From: Primulina eburnea
Taxonomy: Eukaryota > Streptophyta > Magnoliopsida > Lamiales > Gesneriaceae
NCBI RefSeq assembly: GCF_022965805.1
Contig: NC_133114.1
Coordinates: forward strand, 8,328,261 to 8,392,260
Direction of reading: 5' to 3'
DNA: 64,000 nt
Positions 24,097 through 36,967 of the stretch are shown one piece after another. A program made the translations under genes and the position numbers. Below the pieces are notes generated by a model that did no database searches, was not told the origin of the DNA, and saw nothing but the letters and a program-made list of their open reading frames with translations. Each line of letters begins with the position of its first letter. Position 1 is the stretch's first letter.

Positions 24097-24371
24097 CCAA
24101 AATGGAGACTCAAACATACTAAAACTCTATCATATCATAACAAAAAAATTGTATGAACTTATAATGACCGATCGAATTCTTCCTACAGATAAGATATTAT
24201 TAAAGAAAAATCTCTCGCACGTGAAAGAGATAAAATCAAATGTTACACTCAAATTCTATCCCACGTTTCAAAACCAATGGTTCTGGTTTTAAAATCAATT
24301 ATTGTGCAGTCTCAATGAAAGATCGATTTGGAATTAAACAATTTTTTAGCTGGATCGCTTGATTCTCTGAT

Positions 24372-27050
24372 TGAAACGTTTCTTAATTTTAAATTCAAAA
24401 TTTAAATAAATACTAAAGATTTTTTTTAATAAACATTTTCTTCTAAACTTCAAAACCATCCAAAATATATATAAATTAACAATTAAAAATCTTAAATGCA
24501 TAAAAATCCATAAATCGTCAACCATAAAATCGTACGTCATTTTAAAAGAAACTCAGCATTAAAACTTGAAACAATAGAATAAAATCTTTCCTAACATATT
24601 TCTCAAAACTTTCATTTAAAACTTTAAATTGAAAGCTAATACGGAAACAATGTTCCTCGAGAGTGTACTGTCGGATCCGATCCACTCAATCATCTGCGCC
24701 TCCCTCAACATTATCCCCCCGAAAATCATTCAAACCAAGTGAGTCTAATGACTAATCACGTTCTAACCATACGTAACAAATAATACATATACATGCACAT
24801 GTAACTTTAAAATAAATTTTTTAATAAAATAAATTGTCGTAAAAACTCCTAAGCATATGTCATTGTCGCAAATCATTTAAACATGTAATATTATTCAACT
24901 TCCTCAACGTAAATCATTTTAGCATATAACATTATAAATCATTTCCTCATCATACATAATTTTGGGTGAAGTTTGATCCTTGAAAGTGACTATCCTTTAT
25001 TATTCATCCTCCGGTCAATTGATCAATCTATACACCAAGTACATGGGGGCAGAGCATCAACAACTCTCGTCACGCCCAAATATGGAAATACGATCGTTGG
25101 CCTCCCTCTGGAGCCTTCTCTTGTAAACAGCCTCCCTCTGGAGCTTCCCTCACGATATTCCCATTTGTAAATTCATTGTTCCTTCTTAAAACGGATTCCT
25201 CACATATCATCCATGTCACAGTAAATTCACATCTTTAAAAATATTTTTCTTTTTTCTTTTATTTATAAAATGTCGTATCCTTCAAAAATCGTAAAATAAT
25301 ATTTTTCGGGAAAATCGTTTAGCCTCAACATATATCGTAAAAATATCATATTTTCATCATAAACATTTTAAAATATCATTTATCATGTATTATTATTCCC
25401 CGGGACACTTTAAGATCTTTCGAATTACCCGAGACGTAAAATGACCATTTTACCCCTGGACCCCGAACTTCCCGTCTTTGACTTTTTCTTACTTTTCTTG
25501 ACTCGAGCCTAACCCGAACCATCATATAAACTTATTTTTGACTTTTACTAATTTTCATAAACGTAAGCCCGATCCTCTCGATTCAATTACTTAATAGCTA
25601 AACTGTGAAGCATTTTAAAGCCGAATGGTCGAATCAATTCAAAACTTAATATTTTCTTCTCAAATTTTAAATTTGGACTTTTCATCTCTAAAATACCCCC
25701 GTGAACCATGGCAAACCCCCATGGACCACGGTTCGAGCACCTTATCTTTTCCTAGCCATATTCAAACCCTTTTTCCCCATGCCAAGCCACGCCCCTCCAA
25801 ATCTCGAGCCACCCTCAAGCCACATTTACCAAATTCCATAAAGCCCATAACCTACCCTCCTAGACCCTAACCGACCAGCCCAAACTGCTCGCATCAGTCC
25901 CACGCACCCTACAACCTAGCCGCGCCAAAACCGAGCCCTACTCCATCCATGGTGGCCTCGGCTCCTTTGATCCATTCATCAGCGAGTCCAGCCATGCTAG
26001 GACTCTTCCTAGCCCTAGGACGCAGCCTCACAGGGTCTTGACCATGTCTGATCGAGCCTCTAGTCCATCCGTCCCCCTAGCCATCCTATAATCCCCAAGA
26101 AACTCTTGAAAACCCTAGGTTCTAGCCTCACCGAAGCACAACTCGTTTTTCGTATGACCAACCATCATCCTACCCTTAATCTACACTTTACCCGTCACTT
26201 AAATGTCTCATATTGGCAGCGTAACTTTTAGGAATCATAACCCGACTCAAACAACGTAAAAACGTCAAGAGCTTTGAAAATAATCGCCGAAACATTATAT
26301 AATTTGATCAATATAATTTTCATGCTTCAAAACATAAAACAAACATATTATGATTTGAATGGTGCAAAAAGAAAGTTTAGAAGCGTGTCTTTGACGGGGT
26401 TCCGAAGAATAGCGAACGTGAAGCGACAAGCCTTTGATTTTTTTTACCTTGAAATTTTTGAAAATTTAAGTGTGCCTGTGTGTGCAAGTTGGCTGCTGCT
26501 GGAAGTCTTAGAAACCTAGTTTAGGTTTTATAATTTTCGAAAAGGTTTTTGAAGTTAGGGTTTTTTATGTTTTTGGTTTATGAATAAATAGTTCCATTAA
26601 TTCTAGGTTAATTAGCCTCATCAAGACTAATTTAATTATTAAAAAAAATTTATGAAAGAAAATTTTAAAAATAAAAACTTTCGAGTCCTTAAAAGTCATT
26701 CGTTTGACTAAAATCGGCTTCTTGGATAAAATAAAGCTCTACTCGTGAAATAATTTGGACTCTAGCATTTTTAGAAAATTTTAATTCTATTTAATCATAT
26801 TATCAAGACTTAAAAACATTTATCAAAATTTTTTTTGATATTGGTCGTCATCGGTCTCTTTTCTCCGACCTAATATCGAATTTTTGAATAAAATCTTTAA
26901 TTTGATGAACTCATTTCAAATCATGCAATTAAAAATTTAATCTCATAATATATATCATTTAAGCATTTAAAATTAATTAAATAAAATTAATAAACAATTT
27001 AAAAAAATTTCATGTATGCGGTTTACATAGATTGATTTTCAGGCATTACA
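24372..27050 (-). mobile_element. solo LTR, same family as the G0 5' LTR, inverted
   Basis: On the minus strand it starts TGTAATGCCTG at 27050 and ends AAACGTTTCA at 24372. Flanks are CTGAT (24367-24371) and CTAAT (27051-27055), a duplication with one mismatch. It aligns in reverse with 27826-30546, for example at GAGTGGATCGRRTYCGACAGTACACTC (24653-24690 against 30220-30250). There are no pol or gag sequences. The short frames at 25625-25870 and 26274-26519 are chance frames in the LTR. Confidence 0.85.
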
Positions 27051-27539
27051 CTAATATTATATATTTACTAGTTTTGTATGCATGTGTTACCTACCTATAT
27101 GTACAATATATTAAAAAAATATTATGATTTTTAAAAATTATTTGTTATTGTGGATATAATAGTAATATTACTTTAGTGTAATTTGACCATAACAATAAGA
27201 AGATGTGACTTAATATTTACATACATGTGTTGCGTTCTTATACTATATTTTTCAAAAGTATGTTGTATGATTTCTATTAAAATTGAGTTAATATCACAAT
27301 TATAAAAATTTGTGAAGTACCATAGTTGTTAGGATCAGGAGATTGTTAGAAGGGATGAATAAAATATCTCCAAAATTTTTCAAATTAACCCGGTTGGGTT
27401 GCTAAGTTATAATTCTGTCGGTTAGGTAACGATAAACTAGCAGTTGGATACTGTATGGAAAAAAATTCACCGAAATGGTTTGAACATAAAAAAATAGATA
27501 AATTTCGAAAAATTTGGGCTATCAAACTGATATAACATA

Positions 27540-27780
27540 AAGTAAAACAAATCCGGAGATGTTTTTGAATGTTCGGATATTTGAATAACTCACATGTCAC
27601 CCTTTCTTCATATCAAGAAAAATTCACTAGAAGAATTTAGTGATTACAAACAATTTACAACAACTCACTTCAGTTGGGTTTATTTCTTGCATATTGAAAC
27701 CTCTATAATTCTCACAAATTTAAACAAAATGATCAGTAAGGCTATTAAAGTCAATTCCAAAAATCTCTCAAAGAAATAAT
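27540..27780 (-). repeat. fragment of a copia LTR
   Basis: Blocks such as GAATGTTCGGATATTTGAATAAC and TTCACTAGAAGAATTT match the copia LTRs at 51826-52775 and 60468-61522 in the same orientation. The fragment has no intact ends. Confidence 0.65.
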
Positions 27781-27825
27781 ATTAAAAAATGATCTTCAAC
27801 GATAAGATATAATAAATCATGTGTA

Positions 27826-30546
27826 TGTAACGTCCAAAAAACCAATCCACGTAAACCACATACATGCAAATGTTTTAAATTGCTTAATAACTTTATTTAA
27901 TTGATTTTAAATGATTACTTGATTTATATTATATGATTGAAGGTCTAATTGCATGATTCAATGATTAGATTGCATGATTTCATGAGAATGGAACATTTTA
28001 TCCGAATACGCGATAATAGGCTAGAGAAAGGAGACCGGGAATGACCAATATAAAATATTTTTCGATAATTTTTTTTGAGGCTTAATAATATGATTAAATT
28101 TTTTTAAAAAATGCTGGAGCCCAAATTATTTTACTAGACGAGCTCGATTTTATCCAGGAAGCCGATTTTAGGAAAATTAAAGAAGGGACTTTTAAAGGAC
28201 CAAAATATTATTTTTGAATACTAATTTTTGTAAACTTTTATTTTTCAATTACATAAGTATTATTGGGCCTAATTTAACCAAGATTAGTAGGTCCAAGTGC
28301 TCCTAAACACAAATGCCCAAAACCTTAACCCATTAACATTAAATTTTTGAAATTTATAAAAAGAAAACCTAGGGTTCTAAGCCTCCATAGCAACCGAAAT
28401 TTCACACACTTCACACACAAAAAATGTGAAAATTTCAAGAGGAAAAATCAAGAAGTTTTTGTCGCCCGTTCGTCACCCTTCGCAACCCACGCCAACAATC
28501 GCGTATTCGAGCGTTTTAAACGGAAAGGAACGCTTCTAAACTTCTTTGACGCAACATTCAAATCGTATTATGCTTGTAAAATATTGAACCATGAACCATT
28601 TAACGATATAACAAATATTTTCAAAGTTTTGATGATTTTACACTTGTTTGAAAAACGCTATGAATTCCAAGGACACACTGCCAATAGTATGTGTTTAAGG
28701 ACTAGGAAAAGAGTCGTTACGAGACAACACGAGGGTTGGAGTCGAAATTGGCTAGGAAGAAACGAACCTAGGGTTTCCTTGGGATACAAGGCTTGGCCAT
28801 GGGGGAGTTCGAGCGAGGGGTTGCATGTAAGGGCTAGGGATGGTCGAGGCTGGCTCATCAGGGTCCAGTGCTGTCGTGGGAGGGTCCATGGAGGGCTGGA
28901 CGAGGCTGCCGCAAGAGATGGGGGAGTCCACAAACCCTAGTATTCTCCCCATGCACGTGCACGGCTAGGTTCAAGAGGGCAGAGTCTCGCAGCCGGTCTA
29001 TGGGTATAGGCTGGTCCATTAGGGTCAAGGGAAGATGGTTCAGGGTCGAGGATAGGTCTGGTACAGCCGTGGTCCATGGTGGTTCGGTTGGTGAGGGTCG
29101 CAAGTGAAAACGAAAGAGGGGAGCGCACGGCTTGGATATGGGCTACGGGTTGGTGCGCTAGGCTAGGCTAGGGCAGGAAGGGTACAAGAGGAATTGGTGA
29201 AGGTCTGGTCCTAGGTGGCTCGAGGGTGGCTCGGTGTTAGAGGGAGCCATGGCTTGACTTAGAGCATAGGGTTCGAATTGGCTAGGGTCAAAGGAGATGG
29301 TTTGAACTATGGGTGCACGGGGGCTGGTTCGTGGCTCACGGGGGTATCTTAGGTATAAAAAGTTTATGTTCAAGTTTTGAAAGAAAATATTGAGTTTTGA
29401 ATTATTTCAGGATTTAAATGCTTCACGGTTTAGTAATTAAGGAATTAAATAAAAAAGCACGATTTTACGTCAAATAAAAATATTAAAAGTCAGATTTAAG
29501 CTTAAATAAGTATTTGGAATAGTCTCAACTCAATAAAAGTGAGAAAAAGTGAAAAATCGGGAATTTTAGAGCCCAATGGCAAAATGATCATTTTACATCT
29601 CGGGTAGTATGAAAGGCTTAGCAGTGACCCAAAGAATCATAACGCATGCTAATGATATTTTAAATCTTTTATGATGAAAATATGGGATTTTATTATTTAT
29701 GATAAAACTGTGCAATTTTTACTGTTAAAATGTTATTTTACGAGTTTGGAAAGAACGCGATATTTTATGATTAAAAAGAAAAGAAAAATATTTTGAAAGA
29801 TGTGAATTGTCTATGACAAAAAGGATATGATATATGATTATTGAGAATATCGTGAGGGAGAAAGCCCTAAAGGGAGCCCGTTTACGGGAAAAGTCATAGA
29901 GGGAGCCCACCGATGTCGGTGCCTAGTGCCCATCCCCATGAGAAATGGTGAGCTAAGACTGATTATTCGATCAAATGATACATCTAGTCACTTTCAAGGA
30001 TCAAACTTCACCTAAAACGATAAATGATGAAAAGCTTTATGATTGAAGATTTATGATGCTTACAAATTTATGCTAACTTATTTTTAATAAAAGTATGATT
30101 TCTAATGCATGTTCTTGTATGTGTATTATTTGTTACTCATGTTTAGAACGTGCTGAGTCATTAGACTTACTAGGTTTGAATGTTGCAGGTGAGGATGATA
30201 TTGAGGGGGCACTGACGTTTGAGTGGATCGAGTTCGACAGTACACTCCCGAGAGACATTATTTTCTGCATTAGCTTGATAATCAAACTTTTAACGATTTT
30301 GTTAATGATTTAATTAGAGATTTTTATGTTTTTTTTTAATTTGGTGTTGATCATGTTAACGGTTGATGTAAGATTTTGTTATTTGTCAATTTAGAGATTT
30401 TATGCACGCGAGATTTCAAATATTAAATTAATTTTTATGCATTTACGATTTTTTATAAGTTGTGTGGTTTTTAATTAAAGGTTTCAAATTTTATAAAGAA
30501 AAAAAATTTAGTAGGAATTTAAGGTTTAAAAGTAGTGGACGTTTCA
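27826..30546 (+). repeat. 5' LTR of gypsy element G0
   Basis: It starts TGTAACGTCC, ends GGACGTTTCA, and is followed two bases later by a primer-binding site and then gag. Long frames inside (28347-28940 and others) are chance frames in LTR sequence; they show no family motif and overlap on both strands. Confidence 0.88.
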
Positions 30547-30548
30547 GT

Positions 30549-30560
30549 TGGTATTAGAGC
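30549..30560 (+). other. primer-binding site of G0
   Basis: TGGTATTAGAGC is one mismatch from the initiator tRNA-Met complement and lies directly after the LTR end. Confidence 0.8.
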
Positions 30561-30765
30561 GAGGGATCCCTAAAGAGTTGTGTTATTGCCACTTCGAGAA
30601 GCTCAAGAGGTCACGCCTCAAGTCTCTGAGTTTTTACTGCTTTAGATTTTATAAACTAAATTTTAAATGCTTTCATGATACATGATATTGGAGGTTAGAT
30701 GCATGTTTCATTTAAAAATTGATTAAATGCATGTTGGTTACGTGGTATGGACGATTTGTACAAAG

Positions 30766-31088
30766 ATGCCTCCTAGACAGATTCTTCGTAGGGATAATGA
30801 GGATAGGCAAGAGGAGGAGATTCCACAGACTTCACTAATCAGGATGCTAGTACCCATGTACTAGTCGGTATGGCTCGTTTACTGTCCGACCCTAAACTGT
30901 CTATGAGCGATTTAAGAGAATGGAGCCCGCATATTTTTCTGGCACTACTGATCCATTAGTGGCTGAGGGATGGATTAGATTTTTAGATGTGATATGTAGG
31001 TATATGGATATGGCGGACGCTGACCGAGTTCTTTCTACCATCTATCTGTTGAAATACAACGCTTCCTTATGGTGGGAAGGAGTGAAGC
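30766..31088 (+). pseudogene. gag of G0, first part
   Basis: ATG 30766 starts MPPRQILRRDN, a typical chromovirus gag N-terminus. After frameshifts and stops the capsid core appears: MEPAYFSGTTDPLVAEGW, YMDMADADRVLSTIYLL and ASLWWEGVK. At 31088 the frame is cut by insertion of G1. It continues at 51721 as RGVNIATLSWEDFKR, and removing G1 plus one GAAGC copy joins the two in frame. Confidence 0.9.
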
Positions 31089-34000
31089 TGAAACTTCTGC
31101 CATTTTTATTGCTTTAAAAGTACTAAATTTTTTTTCCCTAAAATTTTCGGATTTCACTAAAATATTTTTATAAAATATTTTGCCCCTTAAAATAAATCAT
31201 CAACCAACTAGCATCTTAAAATCAAGTGAAATAGTCATAAAACTGAAATCGTCTACTGTTTACCAAACCTAAAAAGCAATAATTTGAAAAGTAAAGCTCA
31301 TACTAAACCTCTCAAAAATCTCTCAAAGGCATAAGTAAATAGTCTTAAAAATCTTTATCTTAAATCAGTAATCATAAAACATAATACGGAAAATAGTAGT
31401 GCTGGTCCTCGGGTTGTGTGCATCGACAGTCCAGTAGGATCATCCGTCAAGGCCTCCCTCAACCTCATCTGCATCCATCACACCTAGTGAGTCTAAAGAC
31501 TCAACACACCATAATATTTATAACAAGTAATACGTATAAAATCGCATGCAACAGTGAAAATACTTTTAGGTAAAAATAACATTTCATGGCATGCATAAAT
31601 AACCTTAACCCTTTTTCCTTATCATGAAATAAAAACATTTTAACATGATCATAAGCATTTTCCTTTTCCTTTTCCTTTTCCTTTTCCTTTGTTGAATTCA
31701 GATCGATAATTGTGACTTTCCTGATCATGATCATAAACCTCAAGAGTCGATGTATCCATCTACATGTAACCACAGTACTGGGCGACGGGGGACACCAGTA
31801 ACACTCTCACCGGTCAACTGGGCCCTGGCCTATCATTTTTCGAATAGAAATACGATCTTCGAGGCTCACTCTGAGGCCTTTTCCCATAAATGGGCTCCCT
31901 CTGGGGTTTTTTCCCCTCACGACATTACCATTCTTACCATTACCATCAAACCGTTACCACATAACCGTTACCACATATTCGCAATGATAGAAACACTATT
32001 GTCGTGCTCCCACTTGGACCATCACCCTCACGACGTCGCCAACATTAACGAATTAGTCACAATCATTTCACATCCTTAAACATTTTTTATTCTCATTACT
32101 TTAGAAAAATCATGAATAACATTACATTTTCCTTTTTGAAACCAAGCATGTAACATGTATTTTAAATATCTTCCTTAAATCATAAAAATCCCTTAGACAT
32201 TTAAAAATCGTGATTTAATCATGAACATTTCATAAACATTTAAAAATAATCATAATATCATAAAAACAACATTTAAGGAACTGCCACGACGTTTACTAAT
32301 TGTTTTGGTGTAAAAAGACCGTTTTACCCCTGGACTCGACATTTTTCGATTTCGACCTTTTTTCTTGATTTCATGACTCTAACATGTCCCAAATAATTAT
32401 TTAAGCTTACATGAATTTTTCCATAATTTTATTTAGCTTAAGTATTAGACCTTTTCATTTATCTTTAATTACCTGTTTTGACGGTGTTTTAATCCCGAAA
32501 ATTCCCAAACATTAATATAAAATTCCCAAATTCTAAATTTAATCTTTTTATATTATTTTAGCCATTATGGACCATGACTCGACCACCGTGAGACGTTTTT
32601 CAACGTCCTAAATTAACCTACTGTACCCTAAATTAAATTGACTCCTAAACTTCGACCTCGAGCCAACTTCCGATTTTCACGAGTTACCCCCAAACCATGT
32701 TGGTACAAAACTTGACCAACGTCCTAAATTAACCTACTGTACCCTTAGACCACCAAGAACCTAGCCCAAACCACAAAAACGAGCACCTCCCAAGTGACCA
32801 TATGCTGGCCGAGAGTTACATCCTGCATGGACTCTATGTTTGATGCAATCAGGACCCTAGCCGACACTCTAGCCACGAACCAGGGTACCTAGCACTTACC
32901 TAGGACCCTGAGGACTCGCCCTAACCCTGCCTAGGAATCTTGGAACGAGCCCTTCCCTTCCCCGCAGCCGCGCACCCCCTGCACGCGAACTGCCATGCTT
33001 CTCGGGTAGAGTACTAGCGTGGCTAGGACTCTTCCCCAGCCCTTACCGTGAGTCCTAGCTTGGATAGGACTCCCCCCTGACCCGTGACATTCCCTAGCCG
33101 TGCCCTGGCCCAAGCTAAGACCAAGCCCATCCCCTTTCCCTGGAACCCGAACACCCCAACGCCCCTTGACAGCAAAACATAAGTTTTCCGTTTGTTCTTG
33201 TCCCTGCCGAATTTTGTGGTGCTTAGGGTGCGTGTGTGTGGCTCTAACACATGTATAAACCACCCTTTATCTTACCTACGTCATGGCAACCCCTTAACTA
33301 AACAATAAACAAGATATTGGGTTTGAAATCCATGCTTCCTCATGCAAACATGCAGTAAACCAAAAATTCATAAAAATATTACATGTTCTACATGCATACA
33401 ATTATCCAAACAATAATATGACATGATGGATGAGAAAAGGAGATGTATGGCATGCCTTTGCGTTAAATACGCTTGAATATCTGTTGACAAAGAAGAACGG
33501 GAGAAGACTTTGGCTTGTTCTTGCTTGCCCTTCGAAAAATCTCTCTTAGGTTGCTTTGTATAAGTGCAGTGTGTGTGTGTGTGAGAGGGGTGGAGAGTGT
33601 TTTTCAGAAATAAAATTGAGTGTCCGAGAGGTTGTGTAAAAAGTGTAGGGTTTTGTGATTAATTAATACTTTAAATACTAATTTGCTTTGCTAATTAGTC
33701 TAGGCCTATTAAGCCTTAAATTAGGCCCATTAGTCTAATTAGGACATAAATAAAATATTAACAAAGTTTTTCTTTATTAAATATGTGAATTTATTAGCCG
33801 GGTTGCCAAGAAGCTCGTATTTTAGCTGAAAAAACCAACACCGATAAAACTTACGTCCCGGCGTATAAAATCACCTCAAAACCCTTTATTTTCAAAAATA
33901 CTAAAAAGCATCGACCATATTTTAAATAATTAAAAATAATTATTTAATAAAAACATTTTTCAGCCCTCGGTCCTCGTTCCTCGATCGTCACTTGAATATT

Positions 34001-34167
34001 CCTAAAAATACAATTTTATGCATGTTGACAATAAGAATCTCATTTAACATATAAACATGTATGTCACATAATTAATTAGCAATTAAAGTCACTTAATTAC
34101 TCATTTTCCATTATTTCCTAGATTCGCATGCAGTTGGATTACGCCGTCTTAATTTTTGGACTTTACA
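31089..34167 (-). repeat. 3' LTR of G1
   Basis: It spans TGAAACTTCTGCC to GGACTTTACA on the plus strand, aligns along its length with 47076-51715 after the nested solo LTR is removed, and is bordered by a polypurine tract (about 34168-34182). It contains a (TTTTCC)n run (31662-31689) and a (GT)n run (33569-33584). Open frames inside are fortuitous. Confidence 0.92.
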
Positions 34168-34189
34168 ATTCTTCCCCTCCTTAAATAAA

Positions 34190-34205
34190 ATTTCGTCCTC
34201 GAAAT
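34190..34205. other. conserved ATTTCG-AGGA-CGAAAT stem-loop at the G1 pol end
   Basis: A 6-bp inverted repeat with a 4-nt loop overlaps the stop codon region and precedes the polypurine tract. Identical copies occur at 228-243 (element A) and 36989-37004 (G2). Confidence 0.75.
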
Positions 34206-34974
34206 TAGAACTTACCGAATAGGTCAGGATAGCGACTCTTCAAGTCTCTCTCGGTTTCCCAAGTAGCTTCCTCTTCCGAGTGATTCAGCCACTTGACCAT
34301 TGGAATGACTTTGTTCCGCAATCGTCTTTCTTGCCTTGCTAGGATTTGGACAGGACTTTCTTCATATGTCATATTTGGAGTTAATTGAAGAGGCTCATAA
34401 TTAAGAACATGTGACGGATTCGACATGTACTTCCGCAGCATTGAAATGCGGAACACATTGTGAACTCCTGCAAGTGCTGGTGGCAATGCCACTCTGTAAG
34501 CTAGTGTCCCAATCATCTCCAAAATCTCGAACGAGCCTATAAATCTAGGACTAAGCTTGCCTTTCTTGCCAAAATGCATAACACCCTTCATAGGTGCTAT
34601 TTTCACAAACACATGGTCGCCTACTGCAAACTCTAAGTCCCTTCGTCTTTTTTCTGCATAACTCTTTTGTCGGCTTTGTGCAGTCTTCATTCCATCACGG
34701 ATTTTGACTACAAGCGCGGCAGTCTCTTCAATCACATCGGGACCAATATCTCTTCTTTCCCTTCCTTCCATAGAGTGCCTGAAAAGGAGCCATCCCAATT
34801 AAAGATCGGAAACTATTATTGTAGGTGAACTCGAACTAGAGGTAACTTTGGTTCCCAACTGCCTTGGAAATCAATAACGCATGCTCGCAGTAGATCTTCC
34901 AAAATCTGTATAACTCTCTCTGACTGACCATCGGTTTGAGGATGGAATGCTGTACTGAACAATAATTTGGTCCC
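34205..34974 (-). pseudogene. integrase C-terminal half and chromodomain of G1
   Basis: Reading left from 34974: TKLLFSTAFHPQTDGQSERVIQILEDLL, the end of the catalytic core, then a frameshift. The frame resumes with the GPDVIEETAALVVKIRDGMKTA helix, the integrase C-terminal domain (FVKIAPMKGVMHFGKKGKL, SPRFIGSFEILEMIGTLAYR) and a chromodomain (VKWLNHSEEEATWETERDLK) ending in FGKF and a stop. The chromodomain would steer integration to heterochromatin. G2 inserted just before TKLLF; the N-terminal half is at 42458-43006. Confidence 0.92.
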
Positions 34975-35649
34975 TGTGAGGACCCGGACGCTAATCAAGT
35001 GCTTAATCATTATTGAGACTAATTAATCAATTATAAAACAGGGTCTAAATTTTTTTTTTTAAAATACAAAGCGGAAACGTAATGTAATTTACTCAAATTA
35101 CATTTTAAACATGAACATACAAATCTTGTGTTTTCTACAAGAATTCAACTAGGTTCAACTACATATCAGTGCTGAATCCTATGTTGCTTCGAAGCCCGGA
35201 TCTCCACGCTATCTAATCTTCTCTCATCCTCTTCTTGACCCTGATCCAGCCCCACCTGTTGTCATGCACACATACAAAACAAGACAACAACCGGATAACT
35301 CCGGTGAGATATAAATATCCCAGTATAAACAATGTAAACATGCAATTATATAGAAACATATACAAAAACATATATCAGTTATCATTAACATGTAGCAATT
35401 CAACAAACATGAATGATATATAAAACTGTAAATCAACATGTCATATCAGATTCAACTCAACCGACGCGTCGTCTCAGACTCGACTTCACTGACGCGTCGT
35501 CTCAGACTCGACTCAACTCTAACCTAGGGATCCCGATGTCTGGATATAGGTAATTATATCGAATCTCAGTCGATAGGAATGAATCAATCCCTAAACGGCA
35601 TCGATATAATTCATATATCAGTATCTGGGCGAAACAGCCGCAGAATTGA

Positions 35650-35829
35650 CGACTCATTCAATAATTAGGCGAATCAGCCAATAACCAGACGAATCAGCCT
35701 GTAATTAAGCGAATCAGCTTAAGTTTAGACGAATCAGTCAACAATTAGGCGAATCAGCCAATAACCAGACGAATCAGCCTGTGACTAGGCGAATCAGCCC
35801 ATGACTAAACGACTCAGTAATCAATACAT
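35650..35829. repeat. 20-bp minisatellite, nine copies, in the G2 3' LTR
   Basis: Units follow the pattern CGAATCAGCC plus 10 variable bases. The same array is at 41139-41318 in the partner LTR. In the related solo LTR (16542-18578) a different, 51-bp array occurs instead. Confidence 0.85.
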
Positions 35830-36525
35830 GCAGTGGCTATGAATCAATAGCCTACAAACATCAATCTCATCAATTACAAATATCAATGTAATAAACTAAG
35901 TATGTGATTTAGGGAAACTCGAGTCAAACTTCACTCGAGTTGTGCAATCCCAACTCAACATTAATTTATACCTTTCTTTCTGATACTCTAACTCTGTCGA
36001 AGTCTCGAACCCCAAGCCTATCAATACTCAGTCTGACAATAACGATATCGAGGGTACGGTATCAATACATCACTCAATCAATACTGGATATAATCAGAAT
36101 TTAATCAAATTCTGTTTCAACAACATAACATTATAATTTTAATATATCCAGCACAATCATATCAGTCAGATATTAATCCCAACATCTCATAATTAATAAC
36201 AACTCAATTCTGATATCAATTCTCAATCAACTCAACTCTAAAAATCATAACAATTTCATATGGTATCTGTTCCTCAATCCAGTTCCAATTATACGATGTC
36301 TAACATACCAAGAACATCATATATGAATCATATCAGATTCTGACAATACCATAATTTCAAATCATATCAAAACGTAGCAAAACTTACGTCCAGTTGTAGC
36401 CTACGTCAATAGAAACACGAGGCTGTGTTCAGATTCAAAATCAGACGGATAACTCCTTCATAAGTCTCCAATCCAACGCCAAGCTTCCTCGTATTTCCTT
36501 TCTCGATTCTGAGGGAATTGGCTTG

Positions 36526-36528
<3 letters not shown>

Positions 36529-36605
<77 letters not shown>
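36529..36605. repeat. (TA)n microsatellite in the G2 3' LTR
   Basis: About 75 bp of pure AT alternation. The partner LTR has only about 20 bp at the same place (42018-42039), so it expanded or shrank after insertion. Confidence 0.95.
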
Positions 36606-36609
<4 letters not shown>

Positions 36610-36967
36610 TATAGCCACGTTGCACCCCAAAACTAAGTGGCAAACTTACCTTCTGCATGACTCGCGCTCGGGCGGTAAGAAAGTACCGCTCGGGCGTGGC
36701 ACTTTCTGCCCGGATGCTTGGCTTATCACACATTGGCGCTCGGGCGGTAATATTCTACCGCTCGGGCGCCGAACTTTCTGTTCGAGTATCATTTTTATGG
36801 TGCATTGGCGCTCGGGCGGTCTCTTTCTACCGCTCGGGCGCCACGAGTTCTGTACAAAATCTTGTTTTTCTTGCACCTACGCCCGGCCTTTCCACGTGAG
36901 CTCCTATAACCTCAAGTCTACCAATTAATCAACATCTGATTACAGTAATTAAATCTCGGACATTACA

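Larger units (their letters stand above)
34975..36967 (-). repeat. 3' LTR of G2
   Basis: On the minus strand it starts TGTAATGTCCGAG at 36967 and ends GGGTCCTCACA at 34975. It carries a (TA)n run (36529-36605), three GC-rich hairpin units (36662-36842) and a 20-bp minisatellite (35650-35829). Compared with its partner it lacks a tandem duplication but has a much longer TA run. Confidence 0.95.

Noticed and set aside
28347..28940. 197-aa open frame on the plus strand
   Set aside because: It lies wholly inside the G0 5' LTR, overlaps equally long minus-strand frames and has no family motif. The same LTR elsewhere (24372-27050) does not keep the frame.
32931..33263. 110-aa minus-strand frame, with a relative at 50428-50823
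   Set aside because: Both are in the two LTRs of G1. Similarity comes from LTR homology, and frame ends differ.
36406..36630. Frame with a long isoleucine-tyrosine repeat
   Set aside because: It is a translated (TA)n microsatellite.
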